Shown in pieces: positions 11,914-24,700 of a DNA stretch of 64,000 nt. The stretch spans positions 1 to 64,000 of the forward strand of contig NMRA01000899.1 of NCBI GenBank assembly GCA_002633005.1, read 5' to 3'. The notes beneath the pieces were generated by a model. It was not told the origin of the DNA and did no database searches. It saw nothing but the letters and a program-made list of their open reading frames with translations. The position numbers and the translations under genes were made by a program. Source of the DNA: Phoronis australis. Lineage: Eukaryota; Phoronida; Phoronidae. Position 1 is the stretch's first letter. Each line of letters opens with the position of its first letter.

Positions 11914-13482
11914 GAGTTTGCAGGGTATTTGTCACACGGAAAAACGGTCCGCACACTTAACAGCTTTCTTCTCGGATTGTTTGAATGAAATTCTGTCAAA
12001 TATGCCATCTCGAATTGATAGATGTGTCCACATGTGCTTTCCATTGTTTTTAAAATGAATATTTTTGGTATAGTCAAATATGTACCCCGTACAGTGTCAA
12101 CTCCTGACAAAAGAAGTTTCCAGGATCGCGGAATCGGAGGGAGGGTGTCCAGTTTCATACTGGCTTTGGAGACAGCAGACCGTTGGCTAATTTCACTGCC
12201 TCCGGCTCCCGTCGCGTATATACGGGCCTGTTGCCGCAAAAATTAAACTCTTCCTTAAGTAAACTCAATTATTTAGGCCTACCGACGTTGGGAACATTAG
12301 CGTTCTACCGTGATTTTGCTGATAAAATTGAGGCTCACTCTAGTGTTCACCTGAAGGTGGAGCTACCTGTATTTCCGTCGGCATTTCCCCGGCATATACA
12401 GTACTACATGTAGCTGCTATCCTTGCTTAATAAACTGGTAATTGTTGTATAACGTTCGTGATGATAAGTGTGACTTATTACATCGAAGTATGTGAAGTGC
12501 AAGCGCGAAGGCGAAACATCATGCATATCAAGTGAACTATTTTTAAGAAGCGCAATTATGCGAATCTTTAGATTGTAAAGCTACAGTATAAGCGTCTGTT
12601 TATACATGTACAATGTTTGTCGTTACGGAATGAGCGGAGAAATTTGCTCCCATAAAGTTTGCTTATTCGATGTAAAATAGCACCGTTTATAAACGAATCA
12701 GATGAAATAACGACTTAACAGAGAGTCTTCTGCTACTTGCACTGCCTGACAAGCGTTAGTCTGAGCAGACGATCAGAACAAGACGATTTCAGAGTTGGGT
12801 GTAGTAATAATTGTTTACCATAGAAACGACTCATCAATCACTAGTTCGGCAAACGAGGTTACTGTATTGTTTAGGTTGCGTGTTTACATGTACGTACTTT
12901 ATAAACGCTGTTTTCACCTTACACGTTTTTTTAAATTAAAAGTTTACTAAGTATTTGACGAATATGTTAATGATTTGCTCTATGTATTTTGTTCAGCTGT
13001 CATTTGTAAGGTGATTATCAATTATTGGTGACACTAACACCAGTACTGATTTGTGAGCTGTGAGTGGTACTGTATAAAAATGAGTTTAAACAACTACCGT
13101 AATTCTAATGGATTTATTTCGCCAAATACCGTAATCCTTACTAGTCGGTGGGCCAGATTTTGTAGGGCCTCTAGAAAATGGTTTTTGTGAGTACTTTAGG
13201 GGGGCAATTTTATTTTGGTGTTTTTTAATTCATTTATTAGAGTGTTTTCAAAATCTAAAAAGTTCCCACATATAAAGTTGCACATTTTTGAGAAATTTGA
13301 GTTTGAAGTTACATAATAATCACCAAAGAGCTTAGTAAACTTATATTTGTAAAAACAACAGTTTTGGTGACTTTTTTGTAAAACAAGTAATATGGTCCCA
13401 TCAGTGCCATTGTATTGAACAATATTACACTCACATTACACGTTTTACTATTGTAAATTAATTGTAAACAGTGAAATTTAAA

Positions 13483-13882
13483 NNNNNNNNNNNNNNNNNN
13501 NNNNNNNNNNNNNNNNNNNNNNNNNNNNNNNNNNNNNNNNNNNNNNNNNNNNNNNNNNNNNNNNNNNNNNNNNNNNNNNNNNNNNNNNNNNNNNNNNNNN
13601 NNNNNNNNNNNNNNNNNNNNNNNNNNNNNNNNNNNNNNNNNNNNNNNNNNNNNNNNNNNNNNNNNNNNNNNNNNNNNNNNNNNNNNNNNNNNNNNNNNNN
13701 NNNNNNNNNNNNNNNNNNNNNNNNNNNNNNNNNNNNNNNNNNNNNNNNNNNNNNNNNNNNNNNNNNNNNNNNNNNNNNNNNNNNNNNNNNNNNNNNNNNN
13801 NNNNNNNNNNNNNNNNNNNNNNNNNNNNNNNNNNNNNNNNNNNNNNNNNNNNNNNNNNNNNNNNNNNNNNNNNNNNNNNNNN
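13483..13882. other. Assembly gap (400 N)
   Basis: A run of 400 N inside the DNA transposon. The long X-filled ORFs across it carry no information. Confidence 0.98.
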
Positions 13883-13984
13883 AAATACATGACAATGATC
13901 AAAGTATGTACTTTCTATGACTTAATCAACAAATAAAATTAACTTTTTAATACAAAAAAGGAAATAACGGGGTTGGAGGTCTAT

Positions 13985-14257
13985 TTAGGGTTGACTTGTC
14001 AAAGAACTATCCAATGTTATGCAGTCAGTGTTGCTGATGTTACTACAGTTGTCACAGGTGCACAATTCTGTACAGTTTGACCCAGCATTGCAGCACAAAC
14101 TCAGTTTCCCAGCACACAAGTTCTTTTTGCACTTGCAGCGTTCATGTTTAGTACTTACAGTCAATGGAGATGCGGTCATTGCCATACATATTAACTGCAA
14201 AGCTTCACCGCCAAGGAACCAACTATGGTCGATTAGAGAGGGTACAGCATTGCACAC
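13985..14257 (-). pseudogene. Transposon ORF relic with CXC-like cysteine cluster
   Basis: The minus frame contains ERCKCKKNLCAGKLSLCC, then NCTELCTCDNCSN: eleven cysteines in about 35 residues, in a C-x-C spacing. This resembles the CXC-type cysteine clusters found near the C-terminus of some transposon proteins. It lies between the two inverted ends of the 13144-16373 element, so it is probably part of that element's protein. The rest of the frame is broken and no DDE motif was recognised. Confidence 0.45.
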
Positions 14258-16375
14258 TGGTGATTAGCTCGCAGGCAATGAAGGGTCAAACACTAAGTCC
14301 TTGTTTGGAGGCGTGCACTATTTGGGCAAACGTTTGATTCAAAATATGTTATAATGGGCTGTGTTACTTAGAGTCAGCAAGTGAATTATTGAACACTAGC
14401 CTCAATTCACTTTCGTATCTCTTAGTCGGGCACAAACTACAACAGTGAGTAGCTTCAACAATATTTCTTAAGATTGCCTGTCCAAATAACTTCATGCACA
14501 CGAGCTTTCTGAAGAACAGCTTCAAAGTCTTGCTTTAGTTTTGAAAGGCAAATGACATCTCTTTGCGTTAGAAGCTTCGATTCAATGAACTCCAAACAAA
14601 ACTGTAGAAAAACATCTCTGAAAACTGTGAATTCGTCACTCTTCACAATCGTTGTCTTTCTATTTTTTATAGCATGATGATCTGTGGTACTTGGCTTCTA
14701 AGACACAAGGTCTTTATCTTTGAATTTCATTTGCATATTCAGGGCTCTGGACTGAGCTGTTGTGTGCGATACAAGTCCAACTGAAAAAAACCCGAACTGT
14801 TAACAATAATTTAGCATTCAACTATGAGTGAGTTGGCATGCAACTTTTTCAGACGGACTTATCAGGAACTGATCCACCACCAGCCTAACANAATAATTAG
14901 ATCAGTTGCTGCAACTGAAAATAAATCAGCTGATATACCAGTGCAGTGATTGAAATTTAATTTTTTTTTAAATCAGATGCTCAAACCATAGTCAATTGAT
15001 TTACACTTATGGTAATCGACGTTTGACGAAATGGACAGTGGCTTCCATCGTCCTCAAATTTCGACGGCGACGATGGCCACTTAGGCACTTTAATTTAGTT
15101 ATCATTGCAGCTTCCTAAGTAATTAATGTTTACAAAAAATTGAGACTACGGCAGGGGATGAAGGCCACTTGGGCATGTTGTTTGCAACCATCTACTCCAT
15201 TTAACCTTCTCAAAAAGTTTTGACTTAAAGTGCTTTAAAATCACACCCACAGTATAACGCCATAGGATTATCCCTTAGCGCAAGCAGTGTCGATGTGGCA
15301 ACTGAATGGAGTGTTCGAAAAACAGGATTGCATGAGTATTTGTTTAAACAGGGAACAAATGAAAACATTAACGACCTCCTCAGAGGCATCTCTCTACGCG
15401 GTACTTCTAAACTTATAGGAACATAATTTGCCGAAAAGTATCCAGCATATGGAGTACCTATGGTATGATCAACATCACTACTGGGTCAGCAGTATTTTCT
15501 AAGGCCTAGGCAGCCAAGGGGCTGAACAAGTTAAAAACCAACTGGTGATTATACTGAAACACTCATGGAAAACACCAAGATGTATTTTTCAAAAACACGT
15601 ATCTGTTTTTGAAAGCTATACTTCTTTCTCTTTCTTGAAATGTGGCCCATAATATACTTTTCCTGCTAACGAATGATCCACTCATGTTTCAGAATGTTCC
15701 TATCTTGTTCAGGTTAATTGGGTGTTTCAGTGTTTGGAAGTATAATTGATTTTCATGGGAAATCTTGGATAACATCTGTATCACTTTCAGCAACTTCAGC
15801 TTTCGTACTACTGTTGGTGCCTTGAAACGTTGCTATGCCGTTCTTTGTCCTTTCAATTTTTTGGTCTGACACTTGGTCTTCTAGTCTACAGCACTCAGCA
15901 GTATACTGTGTAGGCTACCAGGACATGCAGCTGTTTTCTGCACAAACGTTTGTGACACCTCTTCTTCTTTTTGATCTACTGATCTACGGAGTTCCACAGT
16001 CAATCACTTTTCGTCAGGAAGCTTTCCTAAGCTTCTTTAGGTTCTGACATCACAATTTTGTGCTGGTTGATAAACCTTGAATTATACAGGCACCACACTC
16101 CATGGGAGCAGCCATATTGAAGTAACTAAGCACAACAATACAATCTGGCTCTCTGATTGGTCAATTCAATAGAAAAGCGCCATCAAGTGGCAGGAATGTG
16201 CATCATATTTTGTGCAACAAAAACACCTTTTTTAAAAAAAAATGTGCAAGTGTAGACGTGGGAACTTTTTGGAATTTGATTTATAGGTATATTATCTAGC
16301 CACATAGAAAAAACTAGGTTGCCCCCCCCAAAGTACTCACAAGGATGAACGCTATGAGATCTGGCCCACCGACTA

Positions 16376-18200
16376 TATGCTGTGTGCGGCCTTTCACTTT
16401 CACTTGCCTCGTTTCTGGTTCAGTGTTGTCATCGGGCTTTCCACAGTGGACGGCGAGTGCTGTTCTAATAGGATTTTAAAGAGGCTCCTATGTTCAGCTT
16501 TAACGATGGTGTGAAGAACGTCTTGACTGCTGTGGATGCAGAGTAGGCCTACTTTTTGGAAACTACTAGGCTGAGATTTTAAATCTTGTTTAGGCGTGTA
16601 CCAACTTCAAAATTGATTATTTCTGAAGTATCGGCAAGTACTGTATTATTTGTAAATATACAGTATAACTATATCCAGCTGTAGTTTTCCACGAAGAAGT
16701 TAATTCAGACCGACGTATTGTCTCTGACTTGTTGAAAACATTCCTTGTCAAAAAACTGGGGATCGTTCCATGATGATGTGTAAGTTAAAAAATTGCGTTA
16801 AGCTGAACTATGACATTTTTCGAGAACTAAGGACTAGACGCCTGCGGTCACCGAGTCATTAGAATAGCTGGTAACGGACATACAAAACACGCAACGATTT
16901 TATATGGAATGGGCCCCAATATTCTTAGAAAAGGACAGTGATTTAACAGAATGATTTGAACTAGGTTTCAGTGAACGTGGATTGTATGGAACAAAAACTG
17001 CCAACGTCGCAGTCAACAATGTTGATATGAGCATTTAATGAAGAGCATATTAAAAGGATTAATTTGCCAAACTCCCTTATCTGGGAGCTGCAACACAAAA
17101 ATGGTGCCTCATGAGACACGTGATTTCACGTCAATTAATAATACAATTTTTGTGCTTAATTATATGTACTTCGAACTAACGACCAATGACCAAATAGCAA
17201 TTTTAATTCACATTTTATCATAAAGATAGTAGAAAGAGAAAGTGCATGTTTTTATAGTCTGAAAGGCCGAAAGTCAGCTTTTTTGGACTATTGCCCCTTT
17301 AAACTATCGACTTAGACCAGGTTTGAGCAAAATGATTGTGTCACTTCAGAGTACAAAATATTTTCTATTTCCCCAGCTAGGCATCCCATTTTACGTATAT
17401 ACGTCACGGTTTGACTTGTTGTAACCGCCACTATTTCAGACAGGTTTGATATCATGGGAACAATGATATTTCTTTTGTTACTATGCAGCCCCTTTTCTAA
17501 GCTAATGGGTCGCCCTTCTAAAAGGCGATATTTTGCTGTTGCTTTGGCAAAATCTGTTAACCTACAGGCAAATAAATGCGTGCTTTTATTTCATACCACC
17601 ACAATGTCTTTAAGAAGTTGTCATTCGTAACTAAGGTGGTAGACATCCGCCGGCACCACAAACTTCGGTTTTTCTCATTTTGTGTGGAGCAGGTCAATTA
17701 CTGCATTACCGATGACTCCAAGGCAATAAAACACTGGGCGAAATAAACCAAACTATCGTGGACTAAAACTGGTGTTTTTTCTATCAAATTGGCTTTGAAA
17801 ATTGAATTCTCTTGAAAAAAATTTTTATTGTCGTTCGTTCCCGAAGAAATACGATAAATGTTTGCCAAATGCGAAGTCTTTGTTGTTCTTACCAAAGCAA
17901 GTGTGTTTACTGTAATGTTGGATACACTATTGGTTTATGAGCGTCAACAAAAGATTGCAAAATAGCTTTAAAAAAAACTTGTTACCTGATCCAGGAAACT
18001 CCTTTCGTGTGGAGTTGAAACTGTACGCTTTACATTTTTTACTACACCATAAAACAACCCATGTTGAAAAACCATGGAAAGTTCATAGCGACACATCTAT
18101 AAAGTCGACCTGACACATTTGATAGAATTTCATTCACACAATCCCAGAAAGAAGGCGTTAAGTGTGTCCACGGTTTCCATCCGCGTGACAAATGCCATGC
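16376..18200. other. No gene recognised
   Basis: Short ORFs only, without motifs. The base composition is AT-rich and no repeat shared with the rest of the window was found. Confidence 0.4.
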
Positions 18201-18206
18201 AAACTA

Positions 18207-18383
18207 ATGAAATATGACGTCGCTTTCGTAAAATGTAACATTTCTCGCATGTGTATTTGACGTAAATAGTATCAATTTCATAAAATGTAACAACTTGTTA
18301 CATTTTAGGAGAGGGCTAGCAACGTAAAATGGTAAAAATGTAACAATTGTTACATTTTACGAAATTGTTACATTTTACGGCGT
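18207..18383. mobile_element. Palindromic MITE (GTAAAATGTAACA family), copy 2
   Basis: Inverted relative to the copy at 11682-11913: it begins ATGAAATATGACGTCGCTTT and ends TTGTTACATTTTACGGCGT. TAGGAGAGGGCTAGCAACGTA corresponds to the reverse complement of the centre of copy 1. It is shorter because the central hairpin is missing. Confidence 0.65.
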
Positions 18384-18429
18384 ATCAGATCATGCACATT
18401 TGCAGGAACTCATTCACTCATTTGCATAC

Positions 18430-18800
18430 ACACGACTACATTGGCAGTCAGCGGCTTAGATATCATAGAGGTTGGCTAAGCGCATAGCGGGCAGTCATCT
18501 TGTTGAATCAGAGCCGATCGTTCGAGTTTCAAAAGTTCTGGTCCTGTGTGTCATTGCTGTAAAACAAGTGGTCACTTTATAGCTAGTTGTCCTAAGCTAA
18601 AGAAGAAAAAATAGTATGCTGTGACTGTTTCTCAGTCCAACATTAATGCACAGTTGAAGAAATCTGTTAATCAGAATCCGTTGTCACCTGAGGTTGGTAT
18701 TCGCCCCAATATTGATGATTTAGCTCAGAATTGTGTAGGCCTATTACGGACAATGCCAACAACAGGTTAACTATCTTTAGGTGGATCAGAGAGTCAACTT
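18430..18800 (+). pseudogene. Retrotransposon gag relic with CCHC zinc knuckle
   Basis: A plus-strand frame reads CHCCKTSGHFIASC, an exact C-x2-C-x4-H-x4-C zinc knuckle, followed by a Lys run, an in-frame TAG, and then AVTVSQSNINAQLKK and SPEVGIRPNIDDLAQN before another stop. This is typical of the nucleocapsid end of an LTR-retrotransposon gag. No protease, RT or LTR was identified nearby. A Harbinger-like element lies just downstream. Confidence 0.5.
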
Positions 18801-19031
18801 GCAAATAAAATGAGTAATATGTGCACAGAGACTTGGGACATTTTCAGCTAGACACAACATGCAACGCCATTCTACTGAGCAAATACATTTGTAGCTCAGT
18901 CCACTCCTATCATAACGTCACACGTTCGGATACTAAACATACATCACTGTCAGAATTTATACTGACACTGTTCTTAGTTTTATAATTTTATTCTATTCTT
19001 CTGTTTGTCTTATTGATTGGCAAGACTCCTA

Positions 19032-20202
19032 CAGCGGATTTCATAAAGGTGGTTTAAAGTTAAACCAGGTTTAAACTGGACTTAGACCAGGTTTAGTGAT
19101 AATCTGCATTTCATAAAGGTGGTTTAACTTTTAGACCAGTGGTCTTGTAAAACCTGGTCTAACTCCAGTTTAGACCTGGTCTAAGTCAGTTTTCATTTCA
19201 CCAACGAGGTCTATATTATTTAGACCTGTATTAAGATCTTAAACCATGTTTAACTTTAGACTTGGTCAGACCCAGGTTTAACTGTTAAATATGTCAGACT
19301 TGCATGGTATAGGTACAACTGAACGATGCCGCGGTGTGCAATTGCGACGCAGTTTTAGAGAGAAAATGGACTATTTTCATTATTCAAGTTTACTACGACA
19401 CGAGATCAAACGTAGCATGGGCGGATCCAGGATTTTTTAAAGGAGAGGGGACGGTCAAGGACTTTTTGAAAGGGGGGTCCAAGTCAACAATTTGAAAATT
19501 GTAGATTTGATATTATTAAAATCAAGGGAAAAAGGGGACTCCAGACCTCTTGACCCCCCTGGATCCGCTTATGCGTAGACCAGTACGTGCTGGAGTGTGT
19601 CCTGCGAATTCCTCAGAATACGACTGATCGAGCAGGTCTCATCATCGCAAGCCCTACGGATTTGACTTAAGACAGCATCCTCTGATTCTTCTGATTGAGT
19701 TTCACGTCCACTGTTCTCCTATTCAATGTTGCCGAGAAAGGGTCTTGCCCCCTCTTTGGCCGCGAAAAATAAAAACTAAAATGACACGGAAATAAATTTG
19801 GGCATTTATCATGTTACATCTAATCGTGAGCATGTCCTTTAATGTGTGTGTGTTGGGCACACAAATTACATTTTTCCTCATGAGAAAAGCTTTTAGACTT
19901 TGTCGTAAATGTCTGCACTGATTCTACTGGTGTATGCCATTCTATACCCACGTGATCAAGGTTTCATTGAAGCACTTCAATAGTTTCTTTGTTGGGTTTA
20001 CCCAGCTCGACACAGTGGGGTGCCTTTGATACTTTAAACCTGGTTCTACTGAACCAGCTCCCTGGTCTAGCAAAACCAGGCTTTCAGACTCTTAAACCAT
20101 GTTGGTGAAATGCAAGTTAGGTCTAAAATTAGACCAGGTTTAGGAAGACCAGGTTTAAGTCTTAAACCTGGTTTTGTTAAACCACCTTTATGAAATCGGC
20201 TG
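19032..20202. mobile_element. Harbinger-like element, copy 1 (CTA target duplication)
   Basis: The left end is CAGCGGATTTCATAAAGG and the right end is CCTTTATGAAATCGGCTG, flanked by CTA on both sides (19029-19031, 20203-20205). The subterminal regions carry many repeats of AAACCTGGTTT/TTAGACCAGGTTTA in both orientations. A 3-bp duplication fits PIF/Harbinger. The reverse-oriented copy at 57037 retains a SANT/Myb-like frame that supports this. A GGCGGATCC-ended repeat (19418-19577) is nested inside. Confidence 0.7.
19418..19577. repeat. GGCGGATCC inverted-end repeat nested in Harbinger-like element
   Basis: It starts GGGCGGATCCAGGATTT and ends GGATCCGC, with a G/C-rich AAAGGGGGG centre. A related sequence at about 58030-58165 (GGCGGATCCAGGGGTTC) lies in the second Harbinger-like copy, so the pair may have been amplified together. 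Confidence 0.5.
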
Positions 20203-21664
20203 CTAGAGTTCAGCACAGTGATGATGTAATTTGTTTACTACAAAATAGCGCGGAACTTTCTTGAAGACCCTAGCATGTGAGTGTCTAATGTAATCTGGAG
20301 TATTCTAGAGACCAGTATATGTTTGTAAAACGATTGGGTAGATTCCGAAAAGTTCTAGAATGAGCTTGAATTGATGAAAAGTTCTAGAACATTGCATGAG
20401 ACTGTGAATGCCCAGGCACGGGTTTCTGATAGTGAATTAACAGAAAAACAGTTGAGGGGATTACAGTTAAATTGCACTGGAGAAAATCAACAGTTACAGC
20501 GATAGTCAACAGAGAGCCAGCTATAGAGACAGAAGGTTACTTGAATCACCGAGTGTAACAGTTGCTGGACGTGTCTCAGAAGTTCATCACAAGTCAAGGC
20601 TTTGCAGCACTAGCTGGAGCGTAGAGCAGGTATTACGTCGGACGTTTTGTTTGAGAAGGCTTGTGAACATACGCTCGAGATAAATAAAATGATTAACTCT
20701 GATTAACTCGAACCAGTGTTCAGTCTATCGTCGCACCGAAAGCTATTAACACCGGTTGGTAACAACTTGCGCCCATCCACAAACGGGGAAAAACGTGACA
20801 ATCACGTTGAGTATAACCGCCGACTCATGAAGATCGAAAATAATACGATTTTCAGTTAACCAATTTACCATTTTGCGGTTATGTCTAATGAATTTTGCTT
20901 CTCCATGTTGCATTTCACTGACTTCTAAAGGATGCCAAATTTATTTTGGGAGAAACTGGAAGCCTCTCCTTCTTTGATCACTAGAAAAACTGGCAGAGCA
21001 ATAGAACAGTCTCACTTCCCGTCAAAGTAAAATGGTTGTCGTATGAAAAATTTGCCATCGTACATGTAGCTATTGTTGAATTACCTGTTGCGTGTAAATT
21101 TCATGTCTATCGGTTGAGGGAATGGCGTGAAAGATGCAAAACCATGATGCTCTTGAATCGTAACACGGCAACTGTACTGAAGCCTGGGAATCGCACCAGT
21201 ACCTGAACTGTGTCATCACTAACTCTCGAGAACAAAACGTCTGAGCGCCTAATGTAGAACTTACAAGATCCGTCCACATAACAAATTTCAAGAAAATTCG
21301 ACAAAGGACACCGAGTCGAATTTCACAATTCAATCAATAAAAGAGCAAATCGTGAACGGTAAACTGTAGCAAGTAACGGATGTCACACTTCACATCGCGC
21401 CAGACGAGATCGAGCTACATATCACATTTCAGAAGAGCACTTCAAGGGACTACGGAGCTAGAACTATGCAAAGCAAAAATTTGGAAACTGTTCCGTTGTC
21501 TTGCCCCCATCTTGTACCCGTTTCCTACCACAGACGAAAGGCATCGAGCTATTAAGGAGAAGCATTTTGAGGAAAATGTGCTCGCGGCATGTCTGAGCGG
21601 TCCGACTTTTGAAATGATCAATATGTTTGTCTAGTTTATTGAGGATATCACATTTGTTTTGCAG

Positions 21665-21764
21665 ACCCTCCAACGTCTCTGTCCACCTTGTGATTTGGAG
21701 GAATTTGCAGCCGGAAGGCTTCTCCAGAATGCGAACAAGAATCGATTTCCGCAAATTTTGCCTC
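21665..21764 (+). CDS. PTPR D2 exon 1 (visible)
   Basis: Encodes [16 protein letters not shown]; acceptor TTTTGCAG, donor C|GTGAGT, phase 1 out. It corresponds to the start of D2, where the family has a KNRY motif. The preceding exon was not found. Confidence 0.8.
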
Positions 21765-24700
21765 GTGAGTTATTTAATGTTGAAAAGTAATTAAAAATAC
21801 TTTGCTGGTTTGCAGCTGGAAATTGTAGTTCTTTAAATTGAAGTGGGTACAGCAAAATTACCTACTATCTTTTTTTGTAAGAAATCCGAAAACAAGGTAC
21901 TTTACAGGTTAACATGTGTGCCAATGCTGCCGTCAGGCTGATGGTGTCCGACACACTGCGGACTGCAACGAGTATATCTCCTTTTGACACTCCGGCGCTG
22001 TCTCAAGGATCTGATGAGATCGTTGCATACCTGTCCGGCTACGTTGTAATCTGGGAGTAGTATTGCATTGCAGATCTACATTGTAATGCTACAAGAATTT
22101 TAGAAAGATTCCAACAACCTTCATTCATCAATAATTAGCTTACGGAGTTTCCTAAAGATTCCTCACTCAAGCCCCAGCTAGTGGTTGTCTCCGTGCAAAG
22201 TTTCAGCGGTGGTCATAACAACCTTTGAAGGTTCACCACCAAGCTCCGTACAGTAGCCTATGGCTCACTCAGTCGTCCGCTAATTCCGCTAGTTATGGTG
22301 CATAACGGCTCTGTCCGTCTTTTACATGTACTTCCAGACTTGTGTACCATTGTTCATGTCTGCTCCCTATTGCCATTATAGTTCCATTCTTTCTAATCTG
22401 TCGCCTCAATGGCTTTGTTATAGTCTTCTTCTCACACGAGAGGCGCGAAAAAGCAACTGCCGTACGAACTCCTCAACACCTCACTTCCATTGACCATTAT
22501 CATACCCTCCAGCCTTTCCCTTGACAGTATGGCTTAGTGGTTTGAGCTCCGGGCTCTTGGCTCGTCTCGGAGACCCTGGCTCGAATTCTGGCTTTACTGG
22601 CAGACAATCGAGCATAACAGAAATGTGTCTCCAATTCCTCGGTCTTACTAGTTAATATATGGAAGGGAGTGAATGAGGTCCTGCTGCCAATACGCCTCGT
22701 TCTTTTTTCTGTGTGCCTACGCTGTTGACACGCATGCTATGACATTGATCTGCGCTTATACTGCAGTGTTTTGATTACCAGGAACTCCTCGAATTTTTCA
22801 TAGTCTCTAATTCTCCAACACGTTACTGTCTAATGTAAGTTTGCATCCCGCACATACTGGAGTATTTACAGAAACGATGGCAACTTCCGCTGCTTCTTAC
22901 GTTCCATCGCTGCAATTGCCTCAAATATTTGCTAAAGCCCTTCTCTCAACAATCCTTAAAATGATAGAAGCGCTTTTACAAGAAGCCAGCAAACCTGGAT
23001 CATGCTTGTCTGTTACCACCATTGCACACGAATTCCTTGGGGGTAGTTAAAAGGTCAAACTGAGGTACTCTTGCCTCCGACACCCCTTCAGCCTACTTTA
23101 CATCGTCCAGACGTCTTGCCATTACGCATTTAGTGTAGCTCTCTGTCAGGTAAGTCAGTTCTCTTGTTGCNCTGCTTCTGTTGCGTTGCTTTTCCCTACT
23201 CCGTCGCGTGCTACAGTTGCTACTTACTTTCTTCTTACATTTAATGCGCTCACCAGAAACTTGTAACTTATTTTTTTCAAAAGAATGTTGCAAAATGATG
23301 AATGTTTTGTTTGATTCTCATCGTCTTCTATTTTGTTTCTATTTCTGAACAATTCAATTATTCATGAATTTCATCCGTATGGCCCCAAGAGTCCTAGGAA
23401 CACCGGATGTAACTTTTTCGAAAATTTACTTTCCCATGAGCATGTTATTGAGTCCAGAATCTTAAACTGTGATTATTGATGGTGGAACCGTGACTCAGCC
23501 AATTAGGGAAACAAGTGTCTAACTTTGACCCTTGGATTTTGCACTTGCGATTCTTCCCATGGGAGTCCATTGACACTGCAACTGTTGCAGTCATGCCAAG
23601 ATCATACTGCTATTGATACACGACCTGCTATATCTCGTGTGATCTTGAGAATTTTCGCTTTTTATTGAGGTTCTATCGTTACTGAACTCTACCCTGTTCT
23701 CTCTTAGTTGGTCGTGCACGTGCATACCTATTGACCCCAGGTGAACAAGGGTCGACTGACTACATCAACGCCATATTTGTGAATGTAAGTAAGAAGTCTT
23801 AGAATGTTGGAATCTCTTTAATTTTAAAGTTCGACTGGGGTCTGATTCTCTTCATCACTGGAATGGTTTTTAAATTGCTAATAATCACTTACTCGACGTG
23901 AACATTAGGGTTACGAATCGACTTGTCTGAACATTATGTAGCGCTCGTTATGTTAGTGGATGTATACTAGTAAATTTCAAAAAGGGGGCTGTATTGTTAT
24001 CTGCTTAGAGAATCTGGAATATGCGACTGATGTTTTCTCAATGGTAAAGGGTTTGAATACATCTTGCACAGGCTAAATGATTTCTGTGCAGTGACGCAGT
24101 GTTTTGTATTTATCTATTGAAACCAACATCTTTCTGGATACTGGATGTTATAGGGTTTTCAACATCGAGACACGTTCATAGTCACCCAAATGCCTTTGCC
24201 GAATACTGTATTTGATTTCTGGAGAATGGTACACGACCACGACAGTAGCACCATTGTCATGTTGAACGCTAATGATGGTGATGATAAGGTAAGGGCATGT
24301 GCTGGGTAGTATTGTGTGAGTACCGCTGGCTGCATTTTGTTTGGATGGTACTTCCGGTAAAACTCTCATGGTTGCCATGGGATACGTTTGTGAATGGACT
24401 CAGTTGCATGCCAGAAGTACATCGTATAAGTGAATATGACGAGTGTACTTTAGTTAATTGTGTTTGTCATTTCACCCGAAATATTTTTCTTTTTCTATCT
24501 TATCTTTTTTATTTACCCAGTGGGACATAACATGGTGTTTACTTGGATTACACAGCATATTCTCATTTCAAATAGTCTATCTAGTCGCAATATGTGTTCG
24601 TAAGCTATGGCATGGAACTTGAAATGTATAGTTAAACAAATTTAGGCGAGTGAAAATGAGCTACTTGAAGCAATCTACAGTGGTTCGAATGAGTTCGAGG

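Larger units (their letters stand above)
13144..16373. mobile_element. 3.2 kb DNA transposon with long TIRs and TA target site
   Basis: The left end starts GTCGGTGGGCCAGAT and continues with TGTGAGTACTTT, GGGGGGCAA and AAAAGTTCCCAC over about 130 bp. The right end is the inverted counterpart (ATCTGGCCCACCGAC at 16359-16373, with AAAGTACTCACA and GTGGGAACTTTTT further in). TA flanks both ends (13142-13143 and 16374-16375). The interior holds a 400-N gap and decayed coding matter, including the Cys-rich frame at 13985-14257. The superfamily is not certain; a TA duplication fits Tc1/mariner-type, ISL2EU-like or other TA-targeting groups. Confidence 0.75.

Noticed and set aside
13309-13920. Long ORFs across the N-run
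   Set aside because: They are open only because N codons are not stops.
21464-21754. 96-residue minus-strand ORF
   Set aside because: It is antisense to PTPR D2 exon 1 and has no motif.
22523-22605. Functional tRNA gene
   Set aside because: Box A and B resemblance only; no convincing acceptor stem or cloverleaf, so a SINE head is more likely.
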